Source: Spirosoma telluris
GTDB lineage: Bacteria > Bacteroidota > Bacteroidia > Cytophagales > Spirosomataceae
Direction of reading: 5' to 3'
Assembly: GCA_003259005.1 (NCBI GenBank)
Contig: QLII01000001.1
Coordinates: 4,418,501-4,482,500 of the forward strand
Length of the DNA stretch: 64,000 bases
Shown one piece after another: positions 1-10,808 of the stretch. The notes below the pieces were generated by a model. It saw nothing but the letters and a program-made list of their open reading frames with translations, was not told the DNA's origin and ran no database searches. Each line of letters opens with the position of its first letter. The stretch's first letter is position 1. The position numbers were made by a program, and so were the translations under genes.

Positions 1-1
1 C

Positions 2-3000
2 AACCCAACCGCTGGTACACTGACCATCACCCATGGAGGACAAACCCAGACGCTGCTGACCACTTCAGCTACCACCACGCTGACGGCCACTTTCGACAAT
101 CTGATCTCCGATGGAAACAGCCACACCCTGACGGCTTCCTTACCAGGTTGTAGCACCACCACTACTACTTATACGGCACCAGCCAGTTGCTCAATTGCCC
201 CTTCCGTCTGTAACCTGAGTGCAGTGGCTACGGCAGGACTCTGTTCAACAGTTACCCATACCTACTCGGTTTCAGTAGTAATCAACCTGACTAATGCCCA
301 GCCAGGCTCACTTATCGTTGACGTATTCGGGGCAGCCTCCAGCAGCCAGGCTGTTTCGAATGGAACCAATTCATTTACCCTTGTCTTCGACAATCTGATC
401 CCAGATGGGCTTAATCGGACCATCACGGTGAGCCTGCCCGGTTGTGGGACCACCACAGCTAGCTTCACCGCGCCGGTCTCCTGTTCAGTAGCGCCTGTCT
501 GCTCGATCAGTGCGGTGGCCACACCAGGACTTTGTTCAACAGCCACTAATACCTACTCCTCAACGGTTGTTGTCAGTCTGACCAATCCAACCACAGGAAC
601 TCTGACGGTTACCAATGGTGGGCAAAGCCAGACCTTGGTAAGCAGTCAAGCCACGACTAGTTTAACAACAGTCTTCGACAATCTGATTTCAGATGGATCT
701 AGTCATACGGCTACGGTAAGTTTGTCTGGTTGTGGTACTACCACCGCTACATTTACCGCCCCGGCTTCCTGTTCAGTAGCCCCCATCTGCTCACTTAGTG
801 CAGTGGCCACTGCGGGACTCTGTGCATCAGCTACCAATACCTACTCTTCGACGGTGATTGTGACCCTGACCAACCCAACCGCTGGTACACTGACCATCAC
901 CCATGGAGGACAAACCCAGACGCTGCTGACCACTTCGGCTACGACCACGCTGACGGCCACTTTCGACAATCTGATCTCCGATGGAAACAGCCACACCGTA
1001 CTGGTCAGCCTGCCCGGCTGCTCAACCACCAGTGCCTCCTACACGGCTCCGACTTCGTGCCGGGTTGAGCTGGGCTTAGCCATCACCGATCCGGGGTCTG
1101 CCTGCCGGGAACCAATACCTACAACACTACGGGGGTCATCAGTCTGACCAATGCCGTGCCAGGAACCGCTACCATCACTGATGGAACCAGCACCACGACT
1201 ATTGCCATCAGTGCAGGAGCCACCTCTGTGCCTTATTCACTGACTGGGTTGCCCAGTGGAACGGGTTCGCACACGGTCACCGTCAGCTATCTGGGGCAGA
1301 CCGCCAGCACCACTTATACCGCACCGGCCTCCTGTTCCATAGCCCCCGTCTGTAGTTTAAGTGCGACGGCCACCGCTGGTCTCTGTGCGACGGCCACCAA
1401 CACCTATTCGGCCTCCATTGTGGTCAGTCTGACCAATACCACTGCTGGTATGATCACCATCAGTTTGCCCGGCACTACACCGGTGAGTCAGACCCTGGCC
1501 GCCAACACACCTACCTTCACTGCGGTCTTCCAGGACCTGCCCTCCGATGGAGCTACCCATACAGCAACCATTAGTCTGCCCGGTTGTGGCACTACTACGG
1601 CCACCTACACCGCACCAGTTTCCTGCTCAGTAGCGCCCGTCTGTTCCATCAGTGCAGTGGCCACCCCTGGACTTTGCCAGTCGGCTACGAATACCTTCAC
1701 TAATACAGTAGTGGTAAGCCTGACCAACCCTCAAACGGGTATTCTCACCGTCACGGATGGACCGGCCAGCTTAACCTTTGCCGCCGTGGCGGGCAGCAGT
1801 GGCTCATTCACAGCTACATTCGCAGGTATTAGTTCAACCGGTGCCAGCCATACGGTAACGACCTCCTTACCAGGCTGTTCCACCATCTCGACTACTTACA
1901 CTGCGCCGGTTTCCTGTTCTCTAGCCCCTGTCTGTAGTCTGAGTGCGACGGCGACGGCGGGACTCTGCGCAACGGCGACCAATACCTACTCGGCAACAGC
2001 GGTGATCCAGCTTACCAATCCAACCGCCGGAGTATTGACCGTGACCGCTGGGGTTCAAAGTGCTACTTTCGTCACGACAACGGCCCCCTCAGCTACCTTT
2101 ACAGTGGTCTTCCCCGGTTTGCTTTCCGATGGGGCTACTCACACAATAACGGCCAGTCTGCCCAGTTGTAGCTCGATCACAGCTACCTACACTGCACCGA
2201 CTTCCTGTTCAGTAGCGCCCGTCTGCTCGATTAGTGCCGTGGTCACGCCAGGACTTTGTCAAATAGCCACCAATACCTTTACCACAGTAGCCCTCATCAA
2301 TATCACCAATCCAACCACGGGGATACTTACCGTCTCTGATGGGCCAGCCAGTCTGACCTTTGCTACCGTAGCCGGAGGTAGTGCATCCTTTACGGCGACG
2401 CTGGCCAATATCATTTCTGATGGGGCCAGTCACACCCTGACGGCTACCTTACCAGGTTGTAGCACTACCAGTACCACCTACACCGCACCAGCCAGTTGCT
2501 CAATTGCCCCTCCCGTCTGTAGCCTAAGCGCGGTAGCTACGGCTGGTCTGTGTTCAACGGCAACCAACACCTATTCGTCAACGGTGGTAATCACCCTAAC
2601 CAATCCAACCGCAGGAACTCTGACTGTTACCAATGGAGGGCAAACCCAGACGCTGCTGACCACTTCAGCCACCACCACACTGACGGCCACTTTCGACAAT
2701 CTGATCTCCGATGGAAACAGCCATACTGTAGTGGTCAGCCTGCCCGGCTGCTCAACCACCAGTGCCTCCTACACCGCACCAGCTTCCTGTTCGGTGACAC
2801 CTTTGCTGGCCGCTGTCATTACGCCCGGCAACTGTAATTCAGCCACTAATCAATATACCATCTCAGGAACCATTAGCCTCACGGCAGCCATTGCGGGCAC
2901 CATCACCATTAGCGATGCAACAGCCTCCACCACCCTCTCGGTCAGTGCGGGCCAGACCTCCGCTAGTTTCAGCTTGACTGGGCTTACCGCCGGCACTGGT

Positions 3001-6000
3001 TCGCACACGGTCACCGTGGGTGCCATAGGTTACGCCCCCATCAGTCTGACTTACAATGCCCCCCTTCCTGCCTGGTGAATGTGGCCCTGAGCGTAACCCC
3101 TGGTCTTTGTCAATCCGCCACCAACCAATACAGTATTTCAGGGATGCTCTCGCTGACCAATGCCGTGGCAGGAACTGCTACCCTCACCGATGGGGTAAAC
3201 ACCACAACCCTCTCGGTTAGTGCAGGAGCCACCTCGGTGCCCTATTCGCTGAGTGGACTTATCAGTGGAACGGGTCACACACGGTCACCGTCAGCTATCC
3301 GGGGCAGACCGCCAGCACCACTTATACCGCACCGGCCTCCTGTTCAGTAGCCCCCGTCTGTAGCCTGAGCGCAGTGGCCACTGCGGGACTCTGTGCATCA
3401 GCTACCAATACCTACTCTTCGACGGTGATTGTGACCCTGACCAACCCAACCGCTGGTACACTGACCATCACCCATGGAGGACAAACCCAGACGCTGCTGA
3501 CCACTTCGGCTACGACCACGCTGACGGCCACTTTCGACAATCTGATCTCCGATGGAAACAGCCACACCGTACTGGTCAGCCTGCCCGGCTGCTCAACCAC
3601 CAGTGCCTCCTACACGGCTCCGACTTCGTGCCGGGTTGAGCTGGGCTTAGCCATCACCGATCCGGGGGTCTGCCTGCCGGGAACCAATACCTACAACACT
3701 ACGGGGGTCATCAGTCTGACCAATGCCGTGCCAGGAACCGCTACCATCACTGATGGAACCAGCACCACGACTATTGCCATCAGTGCAGGAGCCACCTCTG
3801 TGCCTTATTCACTGACTGGGTTGCCCAGTGGAACGGGTTCGCACACGGTCACCGTCAGCTATCTGGGGCAGACCGCCAGCACCACTTATACCGCACCGGC
3901 CTCCTGTTCCATAGCCCCCGTCTGTAGTTTAAGTGCGACGGCCACCGCTGGTCTCTGTGCGACGGCCACCAACACCTATTCGGCCTCCATTGTGGTCAGT
4001 CTGACCAATACCACTGCTGGTATGATCACCATCAGTTTGCCCGGCACTACACCGGTGAGTCAGACCCTGGCCGCCAACACACCTACCTTCACTGCGGTCT
4101 TCCAGGACCTGCCCTCCGATGGAGCTACCCATACAGCAACCATTAGTCTGCCCGGTTGTGGCACTACTACGGCCACCTACACCGCACCAGTTTCCTGCTC
4201 AGTAGCGCCCGTCTGTTCCATCAGTGCAGTGGCCACCCCTGGACTTTGCCAGTCGGCTACGAATACCTTCACTAATACAGTAGTGGTAAGCCTGACCAAC
4301 CCTCAAACGGGTATTCTCACCGTCACGGATGGACCGGCCAGCTTAACCTTTGCCGCCGTGGCGGGCAGCAGTGGCTCATTCACAGCTACATTCGCAGGTA
4401 TTAGTTCAACCGGTGCCAGCCATACGGTAACGACCTCCTTACCAGGCTGTTCCACCATCTCGACTACTTACACTGCGCCGGTTTCCTGTTCTCTAGCCCC
4501 TGTCTGTAGTCTGAGTGCGACGGCGACGGCGGGACTCTGCGCAACGGCGACCAATACCTACTCGGCAACAGCGGTGATCCAGCTTACCAATCCAACCGCC
4601 GGAGTATTGACCGTGACCGCTGGGGTTCAAAGTGCTACTTTCGTCACGACAACGGCCCCCTCAGCTACCTTTACAGTGGTCTTCCCCGGTTTGCTTTCCG
4701 ATGGGGCTACTCACACAATAACGGCCAGTCTGCCCAGTTGTAGCTCGATCACAGCTACCTACACTGCACCGACTTCCTGTTCAGTAGCGCCCGTCTGCTC
4801 GATTAGTGCCGTGGTCACGCCAGGACTTTGTCAAATAGCCACCAATACCTTTACCACAGTAGCCCTCATCAATATCACCAATCCAACCACGGGGATACTT
4901 ACCGTCTCTGATGGGCCAGCCAGTCTGACCTTTGCTACCGTAGCCGGAGGTAGTGCATCCTTTACGGCGACGCTGGCCAATATCATTTCTGATGGGGCCA
5001 GTCACACCCTGACGGCTACCTTACCAGGTTGTAGCACTACCAGTACCACCTACACCGCACCAGCCAGTTGCTCAATTGCCCCTCCCGTCTGTAGCCTAAG
5101 CGCGGTAGCTACGGCTGGTCTGTGTTCAACGGCAACCAACACCTATTCGTCAACGGTGGTAATCACCCTAACCAATCCAACCGCAGGAACTCTGACTGTT
5201 ACCAATGGAGGGCAAACCCAGACGCTGCTGACCACTTCAGCCACCACCACACTGACGGCCACTTTCGACAATCTGATCTCCGATGGAAACAGCCATACTG
5301 TAGTGGTTAGTCTACCCGGCTGCTCGACAGCCAGTACTACCTACACGGCTCCGACTTCGTGCCGGGTTGAAGTGGGCTTAGCCATCACCGATCCGGGGGT
5401 CTGCTTACCGGGAACCAACACCTACAACACTACGGGGTTATCAGTCTGACCAATGCGATAGCTGGCCTGGCTACGTTGGTGGACGGGAGCAATAGCCTTA
5501 CTCTGGCAGTCAGTGCGGGGGCTACGTCTATTCCGTATTCCATGAGTGGCCTTATCAGTGGAACGGGCACACACACGGTCACCGTTAGCTATCTGGGACA
5601 ATCCGCCAGCACCACTTATACCGCACCGGCTTCCTGTTCAGTAGTCTGTAGTGTGACAGCCGTAGCTACGGCCATACCAGTTACCTGTGCAGGCAATTCT
5701 GCCCTACAAAACGGCAAAATTGCAGTAAGTGGATTTACAGATGGAGATACGTATCAGTACTCGGGAGGTACCGTCTTCAATCCAGCCGTATCTTTATCGG
5801 GGCCAGCTCAGGTGATTCCAGCAGGTGGAGTGATTGTCAGCAACCTGGCCAATCCGGTGGCGTCTCAACCCTATACAGTACGGATTTATTCGGGCCAGGG
5901 CTGTTATAAGGATTCGACAGTTATGCTCTTGCCGACCGTCTGTACTTGCCCAGCGGCTTCTTGTGTGCCACTGGTTATTAAACAGACAAAAGGTGCCAGG

Positions 6001-6021
6001 AGGTATGGTGTTACGAGATAA
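2..6021 (+). CDS. giant cysteine-containing repeat surface protein, 5' partial, frameshifted
   Basis: The reading frame is open from base 2, so the gene starts upstream of the window. About 19 repeats of 85-97 residues follow, each with a T(A/P)GLC motif near its start, a variable beta-rich stretch (TFDNLISDGNSHT-like), then LPGCST and YTAPxSCS. The regular cysteines suggest disulfide-linked Ig-like modules; I cannot name the Pfam family. From about 5647 a different C-terminal segment begins (TCAGNSALQNGK..., DGDTYQYSGG) and the protein ends in a basic tail. Four single-base losses break the frame: G-run 1093-1096, after the C-run at 3059-3064, near 3271, and G-run 5434-5437. Adding one base at each restores one frame of about 2,007 visible residues, and the total length is then divisible by three. 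Likely an exported adhesin or filament protein (inference). A terminator follows at 6112. Confidence 0.75.
800..2735 (+). repeat. 1.94-kb direct duplication, copy 1
   Basis: As far as I compared it, this stretch matches 3371-5307 base for base, except that the G-run at 1093-1096 is one base shorter here. Copies start at the shared word GCAGTGGCCACTGCGGG and diverge after GTAGTGGT at 2735. The unit spans about seven protein repeats. Confidence 0.85.
3371..5307 (+). repeat. 1.94-kb direct duplication, copy 2
   Basis: Second copy of 800-2735, offset by 2571 and then 2572 bases. It carries the intact five-G version of the run that is four G in copy 1, so it keeps the frame where copy 1 breaks. 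The near-absence of any other difference means either a very recent tandem duplication or an assembly effect. Confidence 0.85.
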
Positions 6022-6111
6022 AGATCAAAATACGTATAACGCATTCTTCTAGCAGCGATTTATAAGTAAAGTCTACGAGTAGCTACGCTTCTCAAAAACA
6101 ACTAGATGATT

Positions 6112-6151
6112 ACCAAAACCCGCCTTTCGAATGCGGGTTTTGGTATTTTAT
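6112..6151 (+). terminator. rho-independent terminator of the repeat protein gene
   Basis: An 11-bp perfect stem, CCAAAACCCGC (6113-6123) with GCGGGTTTTGG (6133-6143), is followed by TATTTTAT. It separates the repeat protein from the suf genes. Confidence 0.85.
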
Positions 6152-6248
6152 ACATCGAATTAAGATTATATATAGGCAAGAATTCGGCTAGCCAACTTTT
6201 AAACGCCCTATTTTGTTACCCTACCAGAACAGATACCGTTTGATCTGT

Positions 6249-6256
6249 TAACTTTG
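6249..6256 (+). promoter_or_regulatory. candidate -7 element upstream of sufC
   Basis: TAACTTTG fits the Bacteroidota -7 consensus TAnnTTTG and lies 34 bases before the sufC ATG. I see no convincing -33 TTG at the usual 19-21 base spacing, so the call rests on one element. Confidence 0.45.
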
Positions 6257-6289
6257 CGGCTTTGTTTGCCCGTCACGCAATAACTTATT

Positions 6290-7038
6290 ATGTTATCCAT
6301 CAGTAATTTACAAGCCTCAATAGGCGAAAAAGAAATATTAAGAGGTCTCAATCTGGAAGTCAACGCCGGTGAGGTTCATGCTATTATGGGCCCTAATGGA
6401 GCAGGCAAGAGCACACTAGCCTCTGTTCTGGCAGGCCGCGAAGACTATACTGTAACGGGTGGACATGTCTTATTCGACGGAAAGGATTTACTGGATATGG
6501 CCCCTGAAGAACGGGCAGCCGAAGGTATTTTCCTTGCCTTTCAGTATCCCGTTGAAATTCCTGGGGTTAGCACGACTAATTTCCTGAAAACGGCCCTGAA
6601 CGAAATTCGTAAGTATCGGGGGCAGGACCCACTCGATGCCGTGCAGTTTCTGAAGTTGATGAAAGAGAAAATGAAACTCGTTAATATCGACCAATCGCTA
6701 CTGAGCCGGTCGCTGAACGAAGGTTTCTCGGCGGAGAGAAAAAGCGAAATGAGATTTTCCAGATGGCTATGCTCGAACCGAAACTAGCGATCCTGGATGA
6801 AACCGACTCAGGGCTGGACATTGATGCACTACGAATTGTAGCCGATGGTGTAAATCAGCTCCGGTCGCCAGAACGAGCCACGATAGTCGTAACTCACTAC
6901 CAACGTCTGTTAGATTATATCGTACCCGATTATGTGCACGTCTTATATAAAGGTCGCATCGTAAAATCGGGTCCAAAAGAACTGGCCCTCGAACTGGAAG
7001 AAAAAGGATACGACTGGATTAAAGCCGAAGCTGTATAA
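6290..7038 (+). CDS. sufC: SufC, Fe-S cluster assembly ATPase (frameshifted)
   Basis: SufC is the ABC-type ATPase of the SufBCD scaffold that builds iron-sulfur clusters in the cytoplasm. The sequence shows Walker A GPNGAGKST, a Q-loop LAFQYPVEIPG, and Walker B/D-loop ILDETDSGLDIDAL, in the usual order and at the usual length (249 residues when repaired). The frame breaks at 6730-6731, exactly inside the ABC signature. Adding one G restores FSGGEKKRNEIFQMA and joins the two halves. Loss of an essential ATPase is unlikely, so a sequencing error is the simplest reading. sufD follows, but sufB, which normally precedes sufC, is absent. Confidence 0.93.
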
Positions 7039-7039
7039 T

Positions 7040-7117
7040 TCAGTGAAGAATGAAGAGTGAAGAGTGAAGAGTATCCTGCTCTTTATTCTTCACTCTTCAT
7101 TCTTCACTCTTCACTGA
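7040..7117. repeat. long word-repeat stem-loop between sufC and sufD
   Basis: Left arm 7040-7071 is built from repeats of GTGAAGA and ATGAAGA; the right arm 7079-7117 is its near-complement (TTCACTC, TTCATTC). It begins two bases after the sufC stop and ends six bases before the sufD start, inside an operon, so it would affect the relative expression or mRNA stability of the two genes. Confidence 0.8.
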
Positions 7118-7123
7118 AAAAAG

Positions 7124-8449
7124 ATGACTCCCTCTTACGCATCCTATAACGAATTTAAAGACCAGTTGCTGGCGGCTTTCCGGGACAACGAGGAGCGCAT
7201 GAACGGTGAACGAAAAGCACCTGTGCATCAACTCCGACGGGCAGCTCTGAAGCAATTCGATCAGCTTGGTTTCCCGACGATCCGTCACGAAGAGTGGAAA
7301 TACTCCAGTGTCAATGGCCTGCTTAAACAAGCTTTTGATCTCGATGATACCACAACACTGACAGCTGACGACCTGGCTCCGTTGGAAATTCCGAACCTTG
7401 ATGGGAATCTGTTGTACTTCATCAATGGCCGTTACCATCCAGAACTCTCGCGACTTGTCAGTCCGCCTGAACAGGTAAAAATTACAAGTTTTGCTGAAGC
7501 ACTCAAGGCTGAGCCTGAGTTAATGGGCATACACTTCGCCCATTACGCCGATTATCAGGACAATGCCTTTACAGCTTTGAACACAGCCCTGGCCAGCGAT
7601 GGCGTAGTGGTACGTGTACCTGACAATACAACGGTTGAGCAGCCAATCATCCTTCGTTTTATTACCGATACCCGCACAAAAAATATTGCCTCGCAACCCC
7701 GTAACCTGATTGTTGTTGGCAAAAACGCGGAAGTAATGATGGCCGAATCGTATCGGACCCTCGGCGAGGGAACAAGCTTTGTGAACGTAGTCACTGAAAT
7801 CGTGCTTGACCGCGATGCCCGGATGCAATACTACAAAGTGCAGAACGAAACCGAAAAAGCGTATCATATTGGTACCACGCAGGTGAGTCAGAAAGACAAC
7901 AGTCATTTCTATTCCGCTACGGTTACGCTCAACGGAAACTTCGTCCGTAACAATCTGAATATTGTGCTCAACGGCCAACATGCCGAAGCGTTCATGTATG
8001 GATTGTATATGCCTAATGGTCGTCAGCACGTGGATAACCACACGCTGGTGGATCACGCCATGCCCAATTCGTACAGTAGTGAACTGTATAAAGGTGTTCT
8101 GGACGACAATAGCACAGGGGTTTTCAACGGCAAGATTTTCGTTCGGCCCGATGCACAGAAAACTAATGCGTATCAGTCATGCAAAAACGTAGTGCTGTCG
8201 CCGGGTGCGTCGATGAACACGAAGCCCCAATTAGAAATCTTTGCCGACGATGTGAAGTGTTCACACGGTACTACCACGGGTCAGCTAAACGACGAAGCCC
8301 TGTTTTACATGCGCTCGCGGGGTATTCCGAAAGATGAAGCCCGCACGTTGTTGCTGTATGCTTTCTCGCAGGACGTACTGAGCCAAATCAAAATTCAGCC
8401 TATCCGCGAATACCTGGAACGCGTTATCACGGAGAAGTTAACCAAGTAG
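7124..8449 (+). CDS. sufD: SufD, Fe-S cluster assembly protein
   Basis: SufD is the partner of SufB and SufC in the cytoplasmic Fe-S scaffold. The 441-residue product has the family layout: a variable helical N-terminus with the RHEEWKYSS motif near residue 60, a long right-handed beta-helix core (residues about 130-370), and a C-terminal helical segment with KCSHGTTTGQL, the SufB/SufD core signature, then MRSRGIPKDEARTLL. The first ATG fits family length. It lies directly behind the sufC-sufD hairpin. No frame break is visible. Confidence 0.95.
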   Translation: MTPSYASYNEFKDQLLAAFRDNEERMNGERKAPVHQLRRAALKQFDQLGFPTIRHEEWKYSSVNGLLKQAFDLDDTTTLTADDLAPLEIPNLDGNLLYFINGRYHPELSRLVSPPEQVKITSFAEALKAEPELMGIHFAHYADYQDNAFTALNTALASDGVVVRVPDNTTVEQPIILRFITDTRTKNIASQPRNLIVVGKNAEVMMAESYRTLGEGTSFVNVVTEIVLDRDARMQYYKVQNETEKAYHIGTTQVSQKDNSHFYSATVTLNGNFVRNNLNIVLNGQHAEAFMYGLYMPNGRQHVDNHTLVDHAMPNSYSSELYKGVLDDNSTGVFNGKIFVRPDAQKTNAYQSCKNVVLSPGASMNTKPQLEIFADDVKCSHGTTTGQLNDEALFYMRSRGIPKDEARTLLLYAFSQDVLSQIKIQPIREYLERVITEKLTK

Positions 8450-8453
8450 AGTT

Positions 8454-8527
8454 AATGAATAATGGATAATGAAGAATGAATAATTGCCAAAATCACATTA
8501 TTCATTCTTCATTATCCATTATTCATT
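8454..8527. repeat. perfect 31-bp inverted repeat after sufD
   Basis: Left arm 8454-8484 and right arm 8497-8527 are exact reverse complements with a 12-base loop. The arms consist of permuted words AATGAATAATGG and AATGAAGAATG. The right arm ends five bases before the next start codon. An upstream ATG at 8476 lies within the left arm and is not a credible start. Confidence 0.9.
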
Positions 8528-8532
8528 TCTAT

Positions 8533-9462
8533 ATGAGACTACTTACACTCGCCTGCTGGCTTATCATCGGTGTCATATCGGGTGGTGTCGCATTCGGCCA
8601 GAGCCTGCAATTCACCTTCGAAGGCGATTCACTAACGATGCCTCTGATTCGGGATAGCCTTCGGGGTATTTCGGGCCTTGAGATTGTGCCGGCTACTGGC
8701 GAGTGGCATCTGGTGAGTGACCGGGGCTGGCATTTCGTTTTTACCAACATCAGAACCCTCCGCGATTTAGGCGATTCCTCGCACCTCAAACTGGCGCAGA
8801 AAAACCCCTTCTGGTTTGAAAGTGTTCGCTATGATGCCCGAACCAGCACTTACTTCTGGACGGATGAACACGAATTTGTTACGTCAGTGCTGTATGGAAA
8901 GTCGGTTCGTGATAGTACCAGTCAGGTTTTATTAAAAATACCGGTACCCGCGCCTAATAAAGGGCTTGAAGGATTGGCAATTACTTCGTCGGGAAACCTG
9001 TGGGTTGCCCCTGAGGCCGGTTGGGAAGGCGAAACCCGGATGAGCCAGGATACGATTACCTTTTTTCGCTACCCAAATCCACTTACTGATGATCCTGTTG
9101 TTGAGCGATTTGCCTATCCAATCAACCGCTGTGCTTTTGCGCAGGGTGAAGAGCGCGTGGGAGGTATTTCGGAGATACTGGCCGTCGATGACCAACGCGT
9201 ACTGGTACTGGAACGATGCTACGACGCCAGCCAAAAACGGGTTACGGCGAACTTATACGTGGCCACTGCGAATGAGAAAACGCATACCCTGACAAAAGAA
9301 CTGGCCTTCGATTTTAATCGTCAGTTCCCCGGCAGCGTCTGCAACCTCGAAGCCATGGCCTGGGCTGACGAGCAACACCAGACACTTGTGCTAATGGCTG
9401 ATGATAATTTCCGCCAGAATAAAACCTTACGAAATCAGGTGATTGTTTTACGAAAACGATAG
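8533..9462 (+). CDS. secreted esterase-like / phytase-like protein
   Basis: The protein resembles the 'esterase-like activity of phytase' family (PF13449-type), which forms a secreted beta-propeller. The ATG at 8533 is chosen because it is followed at once by a signal peptide (MRLLTLACWLIIGVISGG...AFGQ); the earlier ATG at 8476 would put the hairpin into the protein. Family-like features are GISGLEIVP near the mature N-terminus, WTDEHEF, NKGLEGLAI and CNLEAMAWAD, and a final LMADDNF segment. It sits between sufD and sufS on the same strand, an odd position for an exported protein. It has no evident link to Fe-S assembly. Substrate unknown. Confidence 0.75.
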   Translation: MRLLTLACWLIIGVISGGVAFGQSLQFTFEGDSLTMPLIRDSLRGISGLEIVPATGEWHLVSDRGWHFVFTNIRTLRDLGDSSHLKLAQKNPFWFESVRYDARTSTYFWTDEHEFVTSVLYGKSVRDSTSQVLLKIPVPAPNKGLEGLAITSSGNLWVAPEAGWEGETRMSQDTITFFRYPNPLTDDPVVERFAYPINRCAFAQGEERVGGISEILAVDDQRVLVLERCYDASQKRVTANLYVATANEKTHTLTKELAFDFNRQFPGSVCNLEAMAWADEQHQTLVLMADDNFRQNKTLRNQVIVLRKR

Positions 9463-9556
9463 ACGCTGGATCGAACCTAACCGTACTCGATTTGCGTTTT
9501 AGGAACAACACGTTTGTCAGCGTTATCGTATTTTTTTCTCTCGTCGTGACTACCTC

Positions 9557-10795
9557 ATGCAGCCAGCCATAGATAATACCCTTGATATTCAACGAATTCG
9601 CCAGGATTTTCCGATACTCGATCAGGAGATTAACGGTCGACCATTGGTCTATTTTGACAATGCAGCCACCAATCAGAAGCCACTTTCGGTAATCAATGCC
9701 CTGACGCGCTATTATGAGGGCTATAATGCCAATATCCACCGGGGTATCCATCATCTGGCCGAACAGGCAACCGCTGCTTTTGAAGCATCCCGCCGGGCGG
9801 TTCAGGAGTTTTTGAATGCGAAACACTGGCAGGAAATCATCTTTACCTACGGCACGACTGACGGGATTAACCTGGTGGCTCAGAGCTATGGCCGTCATTT
9901 CCTGAAAGCGGGTGACGAGATCATTATCTCGACCATGGAGCATCACTCCAACATTGTTCCCTGGCAGATGCTCTGTGAAGAAAAAGGGTGCATCCTGAAA
10001 GTTATTCCCATCAACGACGAAGGTGAGCTATTGCTGGACGAGTACGAAAAACTACTGTCCGAGAAAACCAAGTTCGTTTCCTGCGTTCACGTTTCCAATT
10101 CGTTGGGAACCATCAATCCCGTCAAATTCATCATCGACAAAGCCCACGAAGTGGGGGCCGTTGTACTGATCGACGGAGCGCAGGCCAGCTCTCACCTTGA
10201 TCTTGATGTTCAGGCACTTGACGCCGATTTTTATGTTCTGTCGGCTCATAAACTCTATGGTCCAACGGGCATGGGCGTTCTCTACGGCAAGAAAGACATT
10301 CTTGATTCGATGCCACCGTATCGGGGTGGCGGTGAGATGATTAAGGAAGTAACCTTCGCCAAAACAACCTACAGCGATCTTCCTTATAAATTCGAAGCGG
10401 GCACGCCTAACATTGCCGATGTAGTAGCCGTAAAAACAGCCTTCGAATATATGGCTGGCTTAGGTAAAGAAAACATTGCCGCTCATGAAAACGATTTGCT
10501 TCTGTATGCAACTGAGCAGTTAAATGAACTGGATGGCCTACGCATCGTAGGGCAGGCTAAACAAAAAATTGGGGTCATTTCTTTTGTACTGGATGGCATT
10601 CACCATCAGGATACGGGTGTCATTCTGGATCAGCAAGGCATCGCCGTTCGGACGGGTCACCATTGCACCATGCCATTGATGCAACGCCTGGGTATTGCCG
10701 GAACTACGCGGGCCTCGTTTGCGGTTTATAACACCAGAGATGAAATCGACCGACTTGTAGTAGGATTGCGTCGGGTGCAGAAAATGATGTTGTAA
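9557..10795 (+). CDS. sufS: SufS, cysteine desulfurase
   Basis: This PLP enzyme takes sulfur from cysteine and passes it to SufE for cluster assembly. Visible landmarks are YFDNAATNQKP near the N-terminus, the region before TMEHHSNIVPW, the PLP lysine in SAHKLYGPTG, and the persulfide cysteine in RTGHHCTMP close to the C-terminus, as in group II desulfurases. Its 412 residues match the family. Fourteen bases later comes a small toxin-antitoxin pair, then its partner sufE. Confidence 0.96.
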   Translation: MQPAIDNTLDIQRIRQDFPILDQEINGRPLVYFDNAATNQKPLSVINALTRYYEGYNANIHRGIHHLAEQATAAFEASRRAVQEFLNAKHWQEIIFTYGTTDGINLVAQSYGRHFLKAGDEIIISTMEHHSNIVPWQMLCEEKGCILKVIPINDEGELLLDEYEKLLSEKTKFVSCVHVSNSLGTINPVKFIIDKAHEVGAVVLIDGAQASSHLDLDVQALDADFYVLSAHKLYGPTGMGVLYGKKDILDSMPPYRGGGEMIKEVTFAKTTYSDLPYKFEAGTPNIADVVAVKTAFEYMAGLGKENIAAHENDLLLYATEQLNELDGLRIVGQAKQKIGVISFVLDGIHHQDTGVILDQQGIAVRTGHHCTMPLMQRLGIAGTTRASFAVYNTRDEIDRLVVGLRRVQKMML

Positions 10796-10808
10796 TTGCT
10801 AAATTCTT

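Noticed and set aside
1..5640. CRISPR array or other regular non-coding repeat array
   Set aside because: The repeats are about 265-290 bases long, encode a continuous protein and diverge in sequence. They are not short identical repeats with unique spacers.
7520..8056. Long minus-strand frame inside sufD
   Set aside because: It overlaps the entire conserved SufD core in the opposite strand and encodes no recognisable protein.
9314..9946. Minus-strand 210-residue frame across the phytase-like gene and sufS
   Set aside because: It lies antisense to the conserved SufS N-terminus, and its own sequence has no recognisable domain.
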